Assembly (NCBI GenBank): GCA_021399445.1
Contig: JAJTUQ010000023.1
Span: 19,170-83,169, forward strand
Origin: Xylogone sp. PMI_703
Taxonomy: Eukaryota; Ascomycota; Leotiomycetes
DNA: 64,000 nt
Reading direction: 5' to 3'
Each line of letters opens with the position of its first letter. Within the stretch, counting starts at the first letter, position 1. The translations under genes were made by a program, and so were the position numbers. Below the pieces are notes generated by a model. It saw nothing but the letters and a program-made list of their open reading frames with translations, was not told where the DNA came from and made no database searches. Below are positions 23,695 to 33,490 of the stretch, in pieces.

Positions 23695-24003
23695 CACTCT
23701 AAAGTGAATCTTAGTAGAAGAAAACGCCGTCGAAGTTCTACCATTCGCCTTTAGCGGCCTCCATCCAAATATTCCGATGATGACAGTAATAGAAGTTTTC
23801 GCCATAACAGCGAAGCAGAGTCCTGTAAGAACACTGAATGTAGTGATGACGAAGATCACAGGTCGCGGTGCGGCCTAGACTTGGTCGATTTATTACGAGA
23901 AGCCGAAACTGGGGACGAGCAGAGGTTCAAGGACAGAATCAGCAGCATTAATCAAGGCCTTCGCATGCTTAAATTGATCATGGCATCAAAAGTCTCAAAA
24001 TAA
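23695..24003 (+). pseudogene. Fragment with Arg-rich then acidic tail, unidentified
   Basis: Open but for one TAG: SRRKRRRSSTIR, then KYSDDDSNRSFRHNSEAE, then LDLVDLLREAETGDEQRFKD and a stop at 24001-24003. The mix of nuclear-localisation-like basic residues and an acidic tail suggests a nuclear or transposon-borne protein. It may be the end of the hAT element's second product. Not identified. Confidence 0.35.
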
Positions 24004-24011
24004 TCGGTTAC

Positions 24012-24200
24012 TACATCAATTACACCTGGAAAAGAAGGCAAGATTACGCCTTTATAGCGTGATGTAAAGGAGTGCGTTCGGCAATACTATTATTTTACAC
24101 CATCGGATAAAAATGTATTCAAAAACGGGAACCTTGTTTACACCGTGGTGTAAAGGGCAGGTCAAGACAAGCGAGGTCAATTACACCATAGTGTAATAAA
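24012..24200. repeat. Cluster of TTACACC...GGTGTAA palindromic sites
   Basis: ATTACACC at 24012, TTTACACC at about 24095, the palindrome TTTACACCGTGGTGTAAA at about 24138 and ATTACACCATAGTGTAAT at about 24180, plus a looser pair near 24042-24070. Repeated short sites of this kind occur just inside hAT ends, where the transposase binds; that link is inference. Confidence 0.5.
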
Positions 24201-24210
24201 TTTGGCTCTA

Positions 24211-24238
24211 CCCCCCCCCCCCCCCCCCCCCCCCCCCC
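24211..24238. repeat. 28-base poly-C run
   Basis: An uninterrupted run of 28 C, extreme in such an A+T-rich region. On the minus strand it could form G-quadruplexes, on the plus strand an i-motif. Its exact length may also be a sequencing or assembly artefact. Confidence 0.9.
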
Positions 24239-24310
24239 ACCTGAAAAGGCTTTTTTCCGGTATAATGGCCATGTTTGCGATGTGATGTTGCTTGCAATGC
24301 ATTGGCGAAT

Positions 24311-24326
24311 ATGCCCCCGGGGGCAT
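24311..24326. repeat. Perfect 16-bp palindrome ATGCCCCCGGGGGCAT
   Basis: Seen directly, 72 bp from the end of the poly-C run. No assigned function. Confidence 0.7.
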
Positions 24327-24489
24327 GAAGACTGCGTTCGCATCTACACGGGTAGCACCTTCGCCCTTATTAATCTCTAGATCCGTCGGGCAAAAGTATT
24401 AGGTGATTCTTTTCTTCATTTTTTTCTGCATTTACACATGATCACCTATGTGCTGATGTTAGAAGAGTAAAAATCAAGTTCACAGGGGT

Positions 24490-24860
24490 CTATCTATATA
24501 ACACATCAATCTCTACGCCGACGTCTTCTTGCACACGGAGGAGGAAATCCCGACAATCCTCGCATACAAAGCGATTGACTACGATAGTGGCCTTTGGTGG
24601 GCTGCCGGTAGGTTTCAGTTTTACCAGTTCTTTAACATCAGGATCCCCCAGCTCGTCTCCCCAGAAAAAATATTGATCAAGATAGTACACAATGAGCTGC
24701 TTCTCCGCATGTAAGATGTATTACGACATTGAGGCAAAGACAGGCTCATCAAATACAAAAATACCATTCATTTGGGTGGGATCATATTACTCGAATGCCA
24801 ATTTCAGTGGACTACGCATCAAAGCCATTAACACAGATCTTAAAGCAGTGTTACGGCGAT
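24490..24860 (-). pseudogene. Cytidine-deaminase-fold protein relic
   Basis: Minus-strand frame ending at 24490 contains LHAEKQLIVYYLDQYFFW and, 45 residues later, FVCEDCRDFLLRVQ: the H-A-E and C-x-x-C zinc-site pair of the deaminase fold, ending VEIDVLYR. Upstream in the same frame are NRRNTALRSVLMALMRSP and MNGIFVFDEP with two TAA codons (near 24801 and 24723) that fit CAA-to-TAA change; no ATG begins it and further stops lie beyond 24860. I would place it near the fungal OTT_1508-type or toxin-type deaminases, but subfamily and substrate are open. The opposite strand is also unusually open here. Confidence 0.5.
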
Positions 24861-25176
24861 TTACACAAGATTAGCTTCATGAGACTCTGGAAGTAGCAAA
24901 CAGGACAGCAGAAACCCTAAATTTACAGAAAATAAGATCGCCATGGATAAGGATTTTGGTCGTTGAGCTAGGTCTTGAACTGATTGAGATAGGCGACAAT
25001 TGCATGAGTGGGAAAAGGCTGGGCGAGGGTGGGGATGTGGGGAGTTGATTTTTCAATAACCTACTCAAAGGCCAGGATCACATAAGCCCACCACTATCCT
25101 TGGGGACCGGCACATATAAGGAGTGGAAATTCGTTGAGAAATGGATTAACAGCCCTGGAAATAGTTCATGGAAGTT

Positions 25177-27465
25177 TCATATACAGTATAATGGCAGCGG
25201 GATGCCTTCTATATCTGCCTTTATTTGTAAGGCTAGAAACCTTGAGAAATAACGCGCGTGGCCAATAGTACCACCATGATACCAGATCCCAGGATCTAGA
25301 ATGAACAAGTTTAATCGATAACAAAAATTAGAAATGGAGGTGGATCTTAAACTTACATCCTTGTCGCTTCCATGCTCCTATGATCTCTCCTTCTGCATCT
25401 ACACCCCAGAAATCTTCCAGTCCCTTTTCGACTTCAAGGCCAAAAATTCTCGCAGCTGCTTGGCGCATGTTGCCCTCGAAACCTGTACAGACTATAATGA
25501 CATCCGCATCAAGTGTACTGCCATCACTAAAAGCCAAGCCGGTAGATGTGTATCCGGAGATGGATGAATCAGATTTCATTTTGATCTAAACCTTTTCTTA
25601 AGAGTTGAGGTCAATCGACAGGCCCAAGAGACTCACCTGTCCACTTCTTATCCTTTCTGCCGCACCTACATCAAGATGATGACCGCCTAAACGCTCGTTT
25701 ATGAACACCGAAGGGTCAGTATAACGATCCAACTTAAAACCAACGCGTTCCAAGCTGTTGTATGATTCTGGATCCTTATCTATCTCAGCGTGAGCTAGTT
25801 GTATCGCAAGAAGTCTGGTCACGGCAAGTGGCAGGCCAAAGGACAGACGGTCAGCCACTTCAGTAGGGACATTTTCATTGTATATGACTGGGATGCAGAA
25901 TGTCAGCAACGAAATCATATAAATCCACTACGCTTACCATCGTTTACAGAGTTGAAAACCCTCTCTGGGATGACCGCTGAGACGATAAAACTTAGTAAGA
26001 GACACTCAAAAAGGACAAGGCTGTGCATACCTGTCGCATTGCGTTGGACCATTGTCACAGAGGCGAGGCCCGCCTCAACCATATCACTGGCTACATCGTG
26101 CGCTAAGATTTATAAGACGTGCATTTTGGCTGGTTTCACATTTAGAAACACACCTGTGTTCGCAGAACCGATAACTACACCGGTCATACCTCTCCATTCC
26201 TTCGACGACTTATAATCTGCAGAGTGAAGCAGAATGCCACGGAAAGTGTGCTTGAGATAATTCAGCGTTTCAACTGTTAATCTTATGTGACCAAATGAAA
26301 ATCACGGACCTTGTTTGGAAATACTGGCATCCTAGGAATCTGGCCGCCAGCACCCATGCACAATACGACATGCCGCGTATTGATCGTTTCTGTGCGACCC
26401 TGTCGACGGACTAGCAACCTCCATGTTTTTTTTTGTTCGACCCATGATGCGGACTCCACAGTCGACGACAGCCATACATTCTGTTCACATTGTTAATAAC
26501 CGGTCTCATCTAGACAACATCCAACAGTGCGCACAATCTTAAACATTTCAGCAAATCTCTGGAAGCCACGAGCGAGCTGGGATGCAGTAAGATAATATCC
26601 ATCTTCAGGGGGGAATGTCCTTGAGAACGGGAGATGCCCTAGTGACATCAGCATAAGAAAGAGGATTTCCATGACATATGGAGTACAGTCCTTACCATAC
26701 TCGCGAGAAGTATGCACTAGCTCCAACGTCAGCCTAGTTTAGGTAAAATTACGGCTTGCCATCATAGTACTCACATTTCGCAGACTCGTAGCGCATTGTC
26801 CAATTATCGCCTATGTGAGCATTTTTTTCCACAGTCAAGCTTGACACGCCTAAAGCTTTCAAGCGACCAGCAGTAGACAACCCAGCCATACCAGCACCAA
26901 CAACAACGCAATCGAAGTTGTATTCATTGATATCAGCTAGTGTTCCGTTCTCATTAACAGCGACGGCTGGTTGAGGTGGCAAAACATCTGGACTCGCATA
27001 CTGTTTGAGAGCTTCCAGAATAGTACTCAGCATCCAGATGGACCATCCTCCGCTTTTGTTCGGCACCAGTCCGATAAATCCAGAACAGAGGCATGTAGGA
27101 TGACCGGTAGTCTCAAATTTAAAGCTTGCCTGTATCCAGGACGAATTTAGGCTGCCGTCTATTGTCCTAGATTGGCCTGGTATCAGGGTAAATCTATCAG
27201 GTTTGTGTCTTTCTCTAAGCTCCGACCAGGCGCTGAAGACTGAATTAGGACTGAAGAATGTCCTGGATGTGCCTGTAAGTGCCCACTGATCTCTCCATAT
27301 TACCTCTTCGGTGAGATTCTCTAGTTTGAGAGCGGAGAGCAACTCTAGGCCTTTCGTGGCAACGGCATCATGATCTATATCGGGGGGAATTGTAGCGACC
27401 GGCAGGCTGCCCGGTATACTGGCGATGGGAACAGCAGGGGTGCGTTTGAAGAAAGGATCCATCAT
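25177..27465 (-). CDS. Flavin-containing monooxygenase, ten exons
   Basis: 597 residues. Exons: 27465-26775, 26716-26696, 26638-26535, 26480-26310, 26250-26154, 26102-26031, 25976-25938, 25887-25637, 25585-25357, 25295-25177; all nine introns are 50-61 bp and every phase fits. FAD motif VVVGAGMAGLS at about 187-197 after an NTF2-like N-terminal domain; fingerprint F332-x-G-x3-H338-x3-Y342-K, the FMO/YUCCA type rather than the Baeyer-Villiger W-P type; second nucleotide-binding loop VVIGSANTAHD at about 353-363; CTGFEGN near the C-terminus. Uses NADPH and O2 to oxygenate a small substrate, probably in the cytosol. Exon 2 is a 21-base microexon; intron 4 ends CTCAAG. Flanked by the carbonic anhydrase pair. 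Confidence 0.85.
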
Positions 27466-27595
27466 TTATGTCTTGCGCCTAGAGAGCTGTACCTCTTTTA
27501 TTCAATATGCATGAGTTGTCTCTGGATGTTGTCAAACTGAATTATATATACAAGACCCTCCAGGAGAACTTAAGAAAACCTGTTGAATATTCATC

Positions 27596-27607
27596 CGGAG
27601 AATACCG
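27596..27607. promoter_or_regulatory. CGG-N6-CCG site upstream of the FMO
   Basis: CGGAGAATACCG, 131 bp upstream of the FMO start codon. Inverted CGG triplets are the usual target of Zn2Cys6 regulators. CCGGCCG continues right after it. Confidence 0.45.
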
Positions 27608-27764
27608 GCCGTATTGTATGAAGGCCGGGAACCCGCAAAGCCGCGATAGAACGATATAAGTTGATTTGCGATTGACGGTACTGCAGTAGCCTGTTGCCGT
27701 GAGGTTGCTGAATAATGACCGAAACTACTTGGCTGTATGTTTCTGTAATTTCTTTTCTATACTA

Positions 27765-28176
27765 ACATATTTCCCAGCTTACCAGCTCACCCGGCTTACC
27801 GGCCCACCGAAATTTAGAGCAAAACTGAGCAAAATCACCTCCCCAGCAATTTCAACAACTACAAATTAGAATGACAAAATATGTATATGATAAATCAGTT
27901 TTCTGGCACGATATTGAATATCAAACCCTTAAATCTCTCATATATTTGTAATATTGTTAAAGTGTGACTTTACGTCTTGAAACCGACAGTATTTTATTAC
28001 ATAGCATCAACCACAAGTGTTGAGTATATCAAAAATTAGCTATTTATTAAAAACTATTATATTTGTTTACTATTCGATTGCGGCTTAGAATTTAATAAAA
28101 GTTGTTAAATTGCTGGGAGGTGATTTTGCTCAGTTTTGCCCTGAATTTCAGTGGGCTGGTGAGTTGGGGAATACGT
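27765..28176. mobile_element. Fot1-type MITE 'd', 412 bp
   Basis: Terminal repeats begin ACATATTTCCCAGCTTACC and end GGGGAATACGT; TA flanks both (27763-27764 and 28177-28178). Sub-terminal block GAAATTTAGAGCAAAACTGA matches the MITE family. The tips have diverged slightly from each other. It lies between the FMO and the CGG-N4-CCG cluster. Confidence 0.85.
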
Positions 28177-28358
28177 TATACAGTAGTTAATTGAGCTACC
28201 AAACTAAATTAACAGGAGTCGATTAATGGGCAACTATTTTTAGAGCTAGCAATACAGTACAACTACTGTAGATTCGCGCTAGTGGATATAACTACGGTAA
28301 TATGGTGCGCTTTAGTATTACAGTGTGCAAAGCAAAGTTGTGCTTATTGTGGAGTCGT

Positions 28359-28431
28359 CGGTGCCCCGAATTGACCGCCGGATTCCCGGCAACGATGCTA
28401 GGAGAAGCTTACCGGGATCGTCGGCCTACCG
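28359..28431. promoter_or_regulatory. Three CGG-N4-CCG sites in 73 bp
   Basis: CGGTGCCCCG (28359-28368), CGGATTCCCG (28379-28388) and CGGCCTACCG (28422-28431). Spacing of four is the same in all three. Removing MITE d would put them about 480-550 bp upstream of the FMO start, within promoter range; they also lie about 560 bp beyond the end of the first carbonic anhydrase gene. Confidence 0.5.
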
Positions 28432-28987
28432 GTTCACAATCACCCACCACCGAGCTACTGGACTTAGCATCGCGGAACCATAGACACGAAGATGTGATCG
28501 TCACTATCAACATTGAAATTATGCGAGCATCAGAACATTATTAACAGTTACCCGAAAACTCGGATATTTTGAGACTTATATCATCAAAACTTTTATATTA
28601 AAATGAATCTATAACGAGTTCACTAAAACGGTCGACCTCACGCAGTTTCACCCTTTTCCAGCACACTGAAACACTTTACGGAGGGAAGTTTTGCAGATGG
28701 GCAGCGAATGGTGACTACATTGACGATAGGTTGATTCATAGTCCACTTTTAATAAATGTTACCCGACTCAGAATAATATTATATGCATAAATAGACTCTG
28801 GGTGTAGAAGATCTGATTTAAGTGTACCGTACATTGTGTTCTGATGGGGACTCTCGTGTTGCTGGTATTTCTATTAGCTACCGCTCTAGAAAAGTTGCGA
28901 TACGATGTAAGAAGATAATTCTAATTTGTTGTCAAGTGCGTTGTTGCTGTCAAATAACATTGACACCGTTGACTAATAAGATGACAT
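28432..28987. other. Intergenic, no gene seen
   Basis: Between the CGG cluster and the stop codon of the minus-strand carbonic anhydrase. No open frame worth calling. Confidence 0.5.
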
Positions 28988-29637
28988 TCAGAGATCTAAC
29001 TTCTCTGCTACACCAGTTTTAAGATCGTATATCCACCCGGAAACCTTAGTATGAGGCTTCCACAGCGGATGAGTCCTCAAAAACATGACGTCTTGCTTAA
29101 CGCTCTTCTCCAGCCTCTCTCTCTCTGTCTCCCCATCAGGGAAAGGAATATAAGCCATGGCCTCTGCGTAGGCATAAGCGTCCTGCTTGAATGGGCCTCC
29201 AGGAGCATTAGGATCGTTTTGCGCAATGATATTTAGAATCAAGTTGTCGCTATAATGAAGAGCGCTACAATCTAGTCCCGGGTCAACAGTGATGAGGACT
29301 AGTTTTAGAATATTAACCTACCAGTGTGATGGACAACCATAACCTCCCTGACCCAGTCTTTTGCTGTAAAGGCTAACGCATCAATCAAAGTCACCGTACG
29401 GATCACCCCTGGATCTGCAGCTCGACCACCCTCATTACGAATTGCAAAAGCTTCTTGTTCCTTCAGCTTGAATATATGTTCAGGTGTGCAGCGGGGATCC
29501 GAGCAAGTGAGGATCCCGGTACGTGAGCGGTCGCCCACGACAGGATCAGGCACAGGGAAGATATTTTCAGAGTAGTCTTTGTTTTTCTCATCAAAGTTAT
29601 ACGGAGTATAGGGGGTTAAGACATATGTTCCAGCCAT
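28988..29637 (-). CDS. Beta-class carbonic anhydrase (first of a divergent pair)
   Basis: 199 residues from two exons, 29637-29322 and 29271-28988, with a 50-bp intron whose phase fits. Start chosen at MAGTYVLTPY. Zinc ligands expected from the family: C45 in LTCSDPR, with D47/R49 as the Asp-Arg dyad, H104 and C107 in VVHHTDCS (created by the splice). Next comes the NEGGRAADPGV block, typical of the short fungal enzymes. Interconverts CO2 and bicarbonate; no signal or transit peptide is evident, so cytosolic. Faces a second carbonic anhydrase gene head to head across 421 bp. Confidence 0.9.
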
Positions 29638-30058
29638 CTTCTGTGAGAAAGGTATGGGTGGTTGAGGCAGTGATAATACAAAGCAAACTGTCACAGTAAT
29701 GCGTCAGGGGAGATACTATCTGTGTAGATATGGACTCTCATATTAATTCCAAGGAAATAATATGTCGATCTATATATCTATTACAAATCCGGCCGGTGGA
29801 TTGCAGGAGAAATCTATTCCGTCGGCGAATACAGAATTTAAAACCGATATACGGCATTACCGGCCTCAAATGCAGATACCGGCATTCCGAGTGTGACTTG
29901 CGGCTTTAGGGCTTTAGAAGAACGATCATGTATTAAGTCTACCAATGCCAAAGTACTTTATTATGATTACTCCCACCTCATGAATCAGAAGGTGATAACT
30001 AGACAGGCCAGAGGTTAACGTGCAATATATTTTAAACTCACTTTCTTTAGCACGAAAT
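29638..30058. promoter_or_regulatory. Shared promoter of the two carbonic anhydrase genes
   Basis: 421 bp between the divergent start codons. Contains CGG-N5-CCG (CGGCATTACCG, 29852-29862) and CGG-N4-CCG (CGGCATTCCG, 29880-29889), 18 bp apart and starting with the same CGGCATT, plus the palindrome CCGGCCGG at 29789-29796. These are candidate Zn2Cys6 sites that could serve both genes. Confidence 0.5.
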
Positions 30059-30810
30059 ATGTCTACTACACATACCCTCGGTAGGCCAGCATCAGGGCTA
30101 TTCGTCCCCTATGACTTCGAGGCGGCGAACAAAGAATATGTTGCTGAAGGCTTTACCCCATTACCTGACGATCTCACAAGAGGCGCTCGATCCCGCACTG
30201 CGATAATTACCTGCATTGACTCTCGTACCACGCCGGAGTACTTTTTCCAACTAAAGCCTAATGATGCTTGGTCAATCAGGAACGGAGGCGGACGGGCGAA
30301 TGATCCTGGCGTTCTCCGGTCTCTAACCATTATCCAAGCTCTCAGTGAGTTGAGAGAGATTAAGATTATTCATCATTCAAGTCAGTACTCTATTTTACTA
30401 ATAGAATCTAACCTCTAGTTTTCCTTCCCTTGCTCAAATCCACTGAAGACTGTAAAGCGCCGTTTTTAAAAAATACTGAACTATTTGACTAACAGAAACT
30501 GATCTATAAAGACTGTGGATCGCTGTATTATACGAATGAATGGGTGCACCAATATGTTTCCAATAATAGTTCTGCACAGAGAGAAACGTCAGGGATGTTT
30601 AATGATCATGCTGTTGGTCATGGTGAGGCTTTGTCTACGATACCTTTTTATAGACATGGTATGGAGAAAGACGAAAGAGAAATTGTTGAAAACAGCGTGA
30701 AACAAGACGTTCGCTTTCTTCGCGGCCATCCCTTGATCAAGTCTACGGTTATAATCACTGGGTGGTATTATGATTTGCACACTGGCCGCGTAGAGGAAGT
30801 TAAAGTTTGA
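30059..30810 (+). CDS. Beta-class carbonic anhydrase (second of a divergent pair)
   Basis: 206 residues from exons 30059-30380 and 30512-30810; the 131-bp intron is the longest here and ends AAAG rather than YAG. Start at MSTTHTLGRP. Expected zinc ligands C52 in ITCIDSR (with D54/R56), H106 and C109 in IIHHSNCGSL, formed across the splice. The alternative acceptor at AACAG (30485-30495 region) would break the H-x-x-C spacing, which is why AAAG is preferred. Paralogous to the neighbour (NGGGRANDPGVLR, ENSVKQDVRFLR are shared blocks). Both active sites look complete. Confidence 0.85.
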
Positions 30811-31261
30811 TCTTTGATTAATGACATTAAGGAGATGATGATCATGTCGATTTTATTGATATTGTCATAAAAATATATGATGTGGAGTTATGATCCAGAA
30901 TCTGTGTAACCAGAAACCTAATTGAATTATTCAACAAATGTGCGCCGCCTTCCCGTCAACCCAGCCCGCCGAAAGCTGATAATACTGCCCAGCTAAAAGT
31001 TTGATAACTAGATCCACTAAAAAAGTGTGCCTGCAGGTTCAACATATCAACTTATTAGCCTCTTGACAGCGAGATCCGATAGCATACAATATAAATATAA
31101 AATATCTCATTGGATTATCACTCAGTTATCATTCCTGGGAGGAAGGCTTGCAGACGACTGACCAGTCCTGTTACTTTACAAATCTTGGAGGGGCGGGTCG
31201 TTAATATTGATATACTAGGATTGTTCTCTACCATACGCACGAAATCTAATATGAAATGAAA
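30811..31261. other. Intergenic between convergent genes, no gene seen
   Basis: 3' region of the plus-strand carbonic anhydrase and of the minus-strand regulator relic. Confidence 0.5.
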
Positions 31262-33435
31262 TCAGTAAACTGGACTTAACATAGCCACATATTGGAAAAA
31301 GGTTGAGGATGGTAGTTTCCAAAAATAGGGAATACCTAGCATTAGATGGGCTATTTTCCAATACCCAGCAAAGCTTTTGATCACCTGAAGCAAGAGTTGT
31401 CTGTCGAGGTCGCGCTTAAGGCTAGAGGATCTTCGATCCCCACTATCCTGCCGCTTTGCAACATAGATAGAGGCAGGACCGATCATGGCACAAGCCATCC
31501 ATGGTGAGCAGAATGTGACAGTATCTGAAGTCCAATATTGTCGAACCACATAAAGTATCTCGGATAAAAATTGTGTATATAACTGAACTTGAGTCTCATA
31601 AGAGACTCTATTCCGTGATGATGCTTCTATACCTGCACCATAAGAATTTCTGGGTTCAATTCCAGCAGGCAATATGGTAATGATACTACTCGCACTAACA
31701 AGACTATCAGCAGTGTGACCGACTAAATAGTATAAATCTCTTACTTTTGCAAGAGTATATGCGTTGAAAGCACGTGGTTCCTTTGACCGTAAGTTGTTCT
31801 ATTGAACCCTGTGGATAAAGAAAGGTTAAAATTTGGTGGTAATGTAATATGGAGACATTTTATGGCCGAAAGAAAAGCGTGCAGCTGTTCAGCGGATGCT
31901 AGGCAAGTCTCATAGTAATCATATGCCCATCTCATGTAATCGTGAGCAACGAGATACCATGCAAATTCAGACTGATTCGGGCTGTTTTCTAAGGTCCGCC
32001 AGGCTTCAAGTGGTTTCTCACTAGAAATGGAAACAGAACTAACAGGTGTACAGCTGAACCATGCATCATCTGACACAGGAAGACACACTTTAAGACGCTG
32101 CATTTCGATTGCGAATGGCTGGCGAGTAATAATAGACGTGAACGTGTCAAGCTCCCAAAGAGCCCACCACGACCTGCGCTTCTCCTCTTTGACAACCCAC
32201 TGCCTGATCGATTCCTGGCACAATGAATCAGTTTCCTGAGTATCTTTATCGAGAGTGTGCAGTGATAACGCATATGCCATTTGGCACAAGATGCCAATAC
32301 CAAGATATCCTCGACAATCCGGGGCCGAAGTCACACAGTAGTAGGTCAATAGAATAGAGCCTTGCAGGTGGCTCAATGATGGTTCGTCTACCGTGGAGAG
32401 GTTGTTAAACATATCATAGAGTGCAATTGCTTTCTGTGCAAACATTTCTCCTCGATCCAGTGGTCTGACGGAATCCAGCTCACTGGAGGTAGAAAACCGT
32501 GATGCTAAGGCAAACATACTATTGAGAACGAAAGCCAACGTAGCTGGGATTGACTCCCCAGCTTGAAGACGTGGTTTTATGTTCTCGTGGAAGTCATGCT
32601 CGAAAGATGGTCAATGAAAGAGAGGGAGAAATCCTTGAACATGGGAGAAATATAGGTTGATTCTGCATAACATTAAGAACCGCACTCTAGCATGAATAAA
32701 TGGTAGACCTTACAAGTGATCCGCTATGTCAGCTGAACATGGAATAGAACAGCTAGCGTTGACATCCATAGTTTCTTGATGCACAGAATCACTAAGAGGC
32801 CCCATGGCTATGTAAGGTGGTGATGAAGTAGTTTACATTTCAGGATTGGTTGCCAAGAAGTTAAGGTCATACTCTATGTTTGCCCCAAGATCATCACCAG
32901 AGGAAGCACTTAATGTGGGAATCATATCGAGCATATCTAGTTGATGTTCCTCGTGACTAGCAAAAGATGACAAGGGTTGAAGCAGCTGCGACAATCCGTC
33001 ATCTGTATAACTCGCTGAAACAGAAGATGAGATAAAATTGGCATCCAGACTACATAGTGTTTGTGGCGCCAGATCGCTGTTCGTATATTCTCGAAAATGA
33101 TTCAGCTGTTGGCTGGACACCAAGTTACCAGATGAATGTTCTTGGTGTTGCGAAACACCGTGGTTTTCTTGAACCGGACCGTCACTGTCAATCCAGCGAA
33201 GAACTTCTGCTAGTTGCACTACACGTGATGGTAAGTGGACAAATACTCTCATAATTCGCATACCTACTATTTCATTAATAGATACTCTTACCTATCCTGC
33301 TATGGTCTCTTAACAATGTAGGTAGGCTTTGAAGCGTTTTTCGAATGCGTCTCTGTGGCTTCTTTCGGTGAGTTGGAAAATTGCATATTGATCGAGTTTT
33401 GGCACAGGTCGAACATATTGGCCGCCTCATGTCGC
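31262..33435 (-). pseudogene. Zn2Cys6 transcription factor, first exon lost and one internal stop
   Basis: Exons recognisable with fitting phases: 33435-33292, 33245-32837, 32791-32714, 32662-31745, 31694-31262. The first surviving exon holds only the second half of the zinc cluster (ICSTCAKTRSIC, C-x2-C-x6-C) followed by a basic linker (HRKKPQRRIRK). The first C-x2-C-x6-C half should lie in an upstream exon, but a TIR element starts at 33491. The middle homology region is well preserved (RGYLGIGILCQMAYALSLH, EEKRRSWWALWELDTF). One in-frame TGA at 32611-32613 interrupts FH*PSFEHDF where the family has Arg (CGA-to-TGA). Last exon ends FFQYVAMLSPVY. Probably once the regulator of the neighbouring genes. 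Confidence 0.8.
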
Positions 33436-33490
33436 CTAGAAGATAGAGAGATAAGTATTCATTATTATCATCTATGAGATATAGGAAATA

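Noticed and set aside
24119..24343. Minus-strand frame with a polyglycine run
   Set aside because: Produced by the poly-C tract; not a gene.
26251..26309. FMO as a pseudogene because of stops between blocks
   Set aside because: All stops fall in nine introns of 50-61 bp with GT-AG ends and fitting phases; total length is exactly 598 codons.
28302..28544. 80-codon plus-strand frame as a gene
   Set aside because: Basic, unstructured composition, no family match, and it overlaps the CGG-N4-CCG cluster; likely chance.
30381..30511. Alternative acceptor AACAG near 30495 in the second carbonic anhydrase
   Set aside because: It would insert residues between the zinc-binding His and Cys and break the H-x-x-C motif.
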